From positions 22,131,968 to 22,195,967 of the forward strand of contig CP141141.1 of the NCBI GenBank assembly GCA_035235625.1: a DNA stretch of 64,000 bases, in the 5' to 3' direction. This document shows, piece by piece, positions 60,143-64,000 of the stretch. Made by a program: the position numbers and the translations under genes. Origin of the DNA: Saururus chinensis. Taxonomy: Eukaryota > Streptophyta > Magnoliopsida > Piperales > Saururaceae. The notes beneath the pieces are model-generated. The model was not told the DNA's origin. It ran no database searches and saw nothing but the letters and a program-made list of their open reading frames with translations. How positions within the stretch are numbered: position 1 is the first letter of the stretch; each line of letters opens with the position of its first letter.

Positions 60143-61765
60143 AATGATGAAATGCATTGGATGCCTTCTAATGTTTCCTTTCTACTATATTCCAGTTTCA
60201 ATGAGAGTTGGACTGATGAAGGAATTAAGATTCCAAACTTTGTCTTATCTCTATAATTTATCCATCATAAATCCAAGGCTATTTCTGCCATTTCACCTTC
60301 ATTGGAGAAGTGGGTCAGCACTTGTGGTTAGGCGGGTCAAAGATGCAGGCCATATATGAATGGTATATGCTGCCAAAAAACACCGTGTTTCCATCTTCGG
60401 CTATGTCCGCGTTTTGTGATTGCATCAAAACTGGATACACGGAATGTATATCAAGTGATTCATGCATTTCCCACCCAAAACAAACTCAGTGTTTCAAAGT
60501 TTTATAACTCTTTTCTGTTTTATATTAATATTTTTATTTAATTTTTAAAATTAAATTAATTTTAATTTATTTAAAAAATTATATAGAGCCATTAATTTAA
60601 GATGGAGAAAATACAATAAGTTATTTTTAAAAAAAACTGGTCAAATGATTAAGAAATTAATGACGATTAGAGTCAATTGATTAAAATTAAATAAGCTTAG
60701 TATTTTGATCAAACAGCTCTCAACCTTGAGCACGTACTATGTATAGACTTTATCATTATTTAAATTTTTTGTGAAGTGTCAAATTATTTGACATTGCACA
60801 TTAAATGAGAAAGGTGAGTTTAATTGAACATGTCGGCCGCTTAGATTATTGGAGCCGCTTCGATTTGAATCATATAACTCTTGCCTCATGTTCTCAATCA
60901 AAATATATATTTATAATTTAAATAAAAAGTATTGAGTCACCATTAAATTAAAACAAAAGCATTAAAGTTATAAGGTATTGCAAAGCCTTCTAAGGGTTAT
61001 ATTTGAGATAATTGATCATGTCAAATGTTAAAGCACTCTATTTTTCACAAAATTAATTAATTATATAAATAAATAATCATTAAATTGATTAATTAAGTAA
61101 TCAATCAAGTGGGGAGGTTAGGTTTGCCGTTAAGGTTGTTGGTCGGCAAGCCAACATCCCACGCATGAGGCGTTAAACACTGTACCACGTCGCTGCAAGC
61201 CTTACTGATAGGTAACCGTGCTCACCACGTGGCGAAATTCAGTCAGCGTCACCATGGCCGACTTTAAATATTGATGGTGTGATCACACCCAGAATATGGT
61301 TTGGGATCACATACGTGTCCTGATTCCAGAATGTGCCAGTCAGCCTTCCAAGACAAGATTGGGTGGCCAAATTTGCCACTGGACGTAGGAAGGGCTTTGA
61401 CCAGCCGAGTGAAGCCAAGAATTTTAATACTCTTAACTCTTAAGGCTCTTAGCTTATCCCATTCTCAATTTAGTTATTCTTCTACTTATAAATTAAATAT
61501 ATATTTTGTTTTATAAAAATAATTGTATAATTTATTTTAAATATAATGCAACGTATTTATGTGTGTTATATTAAATGATAACTAGGTCACTTAGATTACA
61601 TCTATAACCAGTACTTCCTCTATTTCATATTAATAATTTTATTTTATTTTTATAACAATTTAAAATTAATTTATTTTTTAAAAATTAAATAATTAAATTG
61701 AATGATTTAGCTTGGTTAGTTCAAGCATGGTTTGGTCAGTTACCTTTAGAGGCTAGAGGTTATTA

Positions 61766-61767
<2 letters not shown>
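60143..61767. other. AT-rich intergenic sequence
   Basis: No supportable gene. 61613-61640 (ACTTCCTCTATTTCATATTA) looks like a diverged single Stowaway end. A less AT-rich island at 61140-61420 contains CACGTGG (61227-61233, a G-box core) and GATCACA motifs but no clear promoter or ORF of note. Confidence 0.35.

Positions 61768-61839
<72 letters not shown>
61768..61839. repeat. (TA)n microsatellite
   Basis: About 36 uninterrupted TA units. Highly polymorphic in most plants; assembly length may be unreliable. Confidence 0.95.
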
Positions 61840-61840
<1 letters not shown>

Positions 61841-62177
61841 GAAAAATGACGTTTTATAATAGGTTAAGATGTTGAACCCATGTTTAAGAATTTGTTCTCT
61901 TTAATATGAATTATTTTTTAGACTTCAAAACCAGGCCAATGAAATGGCTTGCCCAACCCAATAGAACCTAATTGACCTAGATCGTCATATTAACAGTTCA
62001 ATCATCCATTTCACTCTAGATTGAAATACCTATAAATTTTTTGTTCTTGGCTACGTGAAAATTATTGAGTATGACCCTTATGTTTTTTTAGTAGAATAAC
62101 TTCATCTACAGATAGAGTTTGAATATAAAAATTTATTATTAAAAAGTAGATGCAGAGCTTTGAAGAGCCACTAAGTG

Positions 62178-63050
62178 TAAGAATATATTTGTCATATGTA
62201 TTATATTGACTCATTTTGGTGATTTAAATAATATTATATATGTGTAAACTTCGAGTCACAATATTGTTGAAGATTACATGTTAAAGACGAAGCAGAATAG
62301 TAAACTCAAGAAGTGTTTTAACAGTAACACACTTTACACTTGGTAGAGTGTTAGAGACTAAATTTTGGACAAAAACTATGTTTTTGTTCATCAACGATTG
62401 ATTAAGGATTATCTATCGATTGATTAGCCTTGAATATTGTTTGCAAGGTTCTCCAATAACTTGAATGATCAATCACTTAGTGAAAAGATAGATTGGGATT
62501 CTGAGCAGATGATTCCAATAACTTTAATAATCGACCACTTTATGCATGGATCAATTACACTAAGATCAAATGGGCTTCATTAACTTAATCGATATATCGT
62601 TTTGAGGAAAGATAGGTTGATTAAGTGTTTGCATTTAAACATAATAAGGAACAATCGATCACTTCAATGAGCAGTTTCTTGAAATATACTATTTTGAGTT
62701 GAATTAGATTCCTATTCAAGGTAAGCTTACTTAGCTAACTTAGGGATAAGAGGTCTAAAAATGTAGGAAAGTGAGTGAGGAAGGCTTGAAAAACTTAAAG
62801 AAGAAGAGTGAAACTTCTCTAATGATTTTGAGAGTAAATTTGCCTCCTTGATCATGAACCTTACAACCAAAATGAAAAGAGTGATTTGAGTTGACTAAGA
62901 GAACAAAACACTTGAAGGGACTAAGTCTGTAGTTGAAGAGATTTGCTGAGAAGATTAAAGGGAAATGATTCTTCATGCTAAAGGGACTTGCTATGAAGAT
63001 TTGGATCTATCGGAAGTAAAATAAGGTGTAAAGACGAAGCTAATGCAAGT
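62178..63050 (+). repeat. Diverged copia-family LTR fragment
   Basis: Starts TGTAAGAATATATTTGTCAT, like the copia LTR start at 17216 (minus). The U3-like part contains CGATTGATTA, ATCGATTGATTAG and CAATCGATCACTTCAATGAG. The right end is unclear. Confidence 0.5.
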
Positions 63051-63550
63051 AAACAACTATATGGTGGTAATACAAAAGTAGCAAGACATGAGAGCTTGCA
63101 AACCCTAAGAACATATTCGATACGGAGGAAGAAGCTCTAGGGGTGGTTTTAGGTGAGAGGTAAACCCCTTTTTTATGAAAATTAGTATATATAATATGTG
63201 CTTTGAAAGTTCTATGTGTTACATCATGCTTGATAGTATAAACTCTCCTACTAAGTATTTTAAAATACTCACCACCCCCTAGACCTTACACGACTTGTTA
63301 AAGCTAAAAGTGTGGTTAGAAGGGCCTACTTGGGAATTTTCAAGATGATTTAAAGGATTTCAAACCACACCTAAATCTTAGTAAAAACTTTGTAATTTTT
63401 CAACTTGTGTATTTGTACACGGACGGTAATTCATGGGAATTGAAATTTTATATCATGCTTATGGTGAATATCTCTAGTTGCAGGCCCGGGCGAACTCCGA
63501 TATTTTTATTAAAACTTTTATATATGCTTCCAAAATCCCGGGGCGTGACA
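63051..63550 (+). repeat. Chromovirus-like LTR 3' end fragment
   Basis: Ends TCCCGGGGCGTGACA at 63550, with ACTCACCACCCCCTAGACC near 63270-63288, both typical of the 3' part of long chromovirus LTRs. The beginning is not identifiable. Confidence 0.5.
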
Positions 63551-64000
63551 AAGTAGGAAGAGATTTTCTTGGAGGAGATTAGTTCAAATCAAGAAACTAC
63601 CTTCGAATAGATGAGGAAGGATCTCTTGGAAAAGGAATCCAAGTCAAATTAGAGACTACCCAACAAAAGACCAACCCCTCTCCTTCTCCCCTAACCCTTC
63701 CTCTCTCTTTCTCCTTCTTCTTGGTCAAATAAGCCCTATCCCCTCTCTTGCTCAGCCCTAGCCACACTCCTCTCCTCTTCTCTTCTTCCTTCCCCTAGCA
63801 AGAGCCTTTTCCCTTGGAGTTAGAGAAGCCGCCTTGGAGCTACGTGGGTGTGGAGTGGAAGGATGTCTTTCTCACTCAAAAGATAGAGCTTTAAGTGTTG
63901 GAAGAGTCACCCTTGAAGTGGTAGGGACTACTTCCCTTTCTTCTAAAGGTTATAATACAGTAGGGTTTGCATATATGTTTGAATAATTCATGTTGTGCCA
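63551..64000. other. Pyrimidine-rich stretch at the window edge
   Basis: CTCCTTCTCCCC-type runs at 63677-63800, otherwise no recognised feature. It may be the leader of another retroelement cut by the window end. Confidence 0.35.

Noticed and set aside
1-64000. CRISPR arrays, bacterial operons, rRNA or tRNA genes
   Set aside because: Nothing resembling direct-repeat/spacer arrays, rRNA or a complete tRNA cloverleaf was seen; the tRNA-like strings are the primer binding sites of the retroelements.

Overview
This window looks like nuclear DNA of a flowering plant. It is AT-rich and repeat-dominated: nested Ty3/gypsy (Athila-like and chromovirus-like) and Ty1/copia elements, a hAT element, CACTA debris, a Stowaway-type MITE, and two intact-looking host genes near the right end. 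The GC-rich first exon of the SET gene and the Stowaway MITE would fit a monocot, but I cannot assign a species.

Layout. 0.2-6.6 kb holds broken host-gene and transposon pieces: a decayed FluG/NodGS-like amidohydrolase (minus), a CACTA-associated gene remnant (minus), a movement-protein-like ORF remnant (minus) and a U-box E3 ligase fragment (plus). 6.80-11.89 kb is a complete but coding-dead hAT element with an 8-bp target duplication. 12.1-12.9 kb is a CT-rich low-complexity tract. 12.9-17.2 kb is a jumble of copia LTR pieces around a degraded minus-strand copia gag.

17.2-31.55 kb is a stack of insertions. A copia-family internal region is split by Athila-like element A (18109-29356), which lacks pol. 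A is split by a chromovirus-like LTR insertion E (21564-26069), and E is split by a solo Athila-like LTR F (22371-23541). E and F have exact 5-bp target duplications; that of A has one mismatch. 31.55-35.1 kb holds an old LTR fragment and a probable chromovirus LTR.

35111-46996 is element D, a full-length Athila-like retrotransposon with two 1174-bp LTRs (17 differences by hand count) and a perfect GTAAG target duplication. It carries gag, protease, RT, RNase H and integrase sequence plus a spliced-looking env-position ORF. It is disabled by four in-frame stops, all explicable as C-to-T changes, and by one frameshifting deletion. A and D share LTRs, a tRNA-Asp-type primer site and 3' noncoding sequence, so D or its relatives could have supplied enzymes for pol-less A (inference).

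47-53.9 kb holds LTR debris, an unrecognised minus-strand ORF and a large imperfect foldback structure built of short tandem repeats, one arm of which is split by minus-strand solo LTR G. The foldback ends close to a five-exon SET-domain methyltransferase gene (54116-57438) with one GC-AG intron and a MITE in its last intron. A small minus-strand gene of 71 residues lies at 58619-58834. 59-64 kb is mostly LTR fragments, a TA microsatellite and AT-rich sequence.

Exon coordinates, family names and alignments come from reading the sequence by eye; no search was run.
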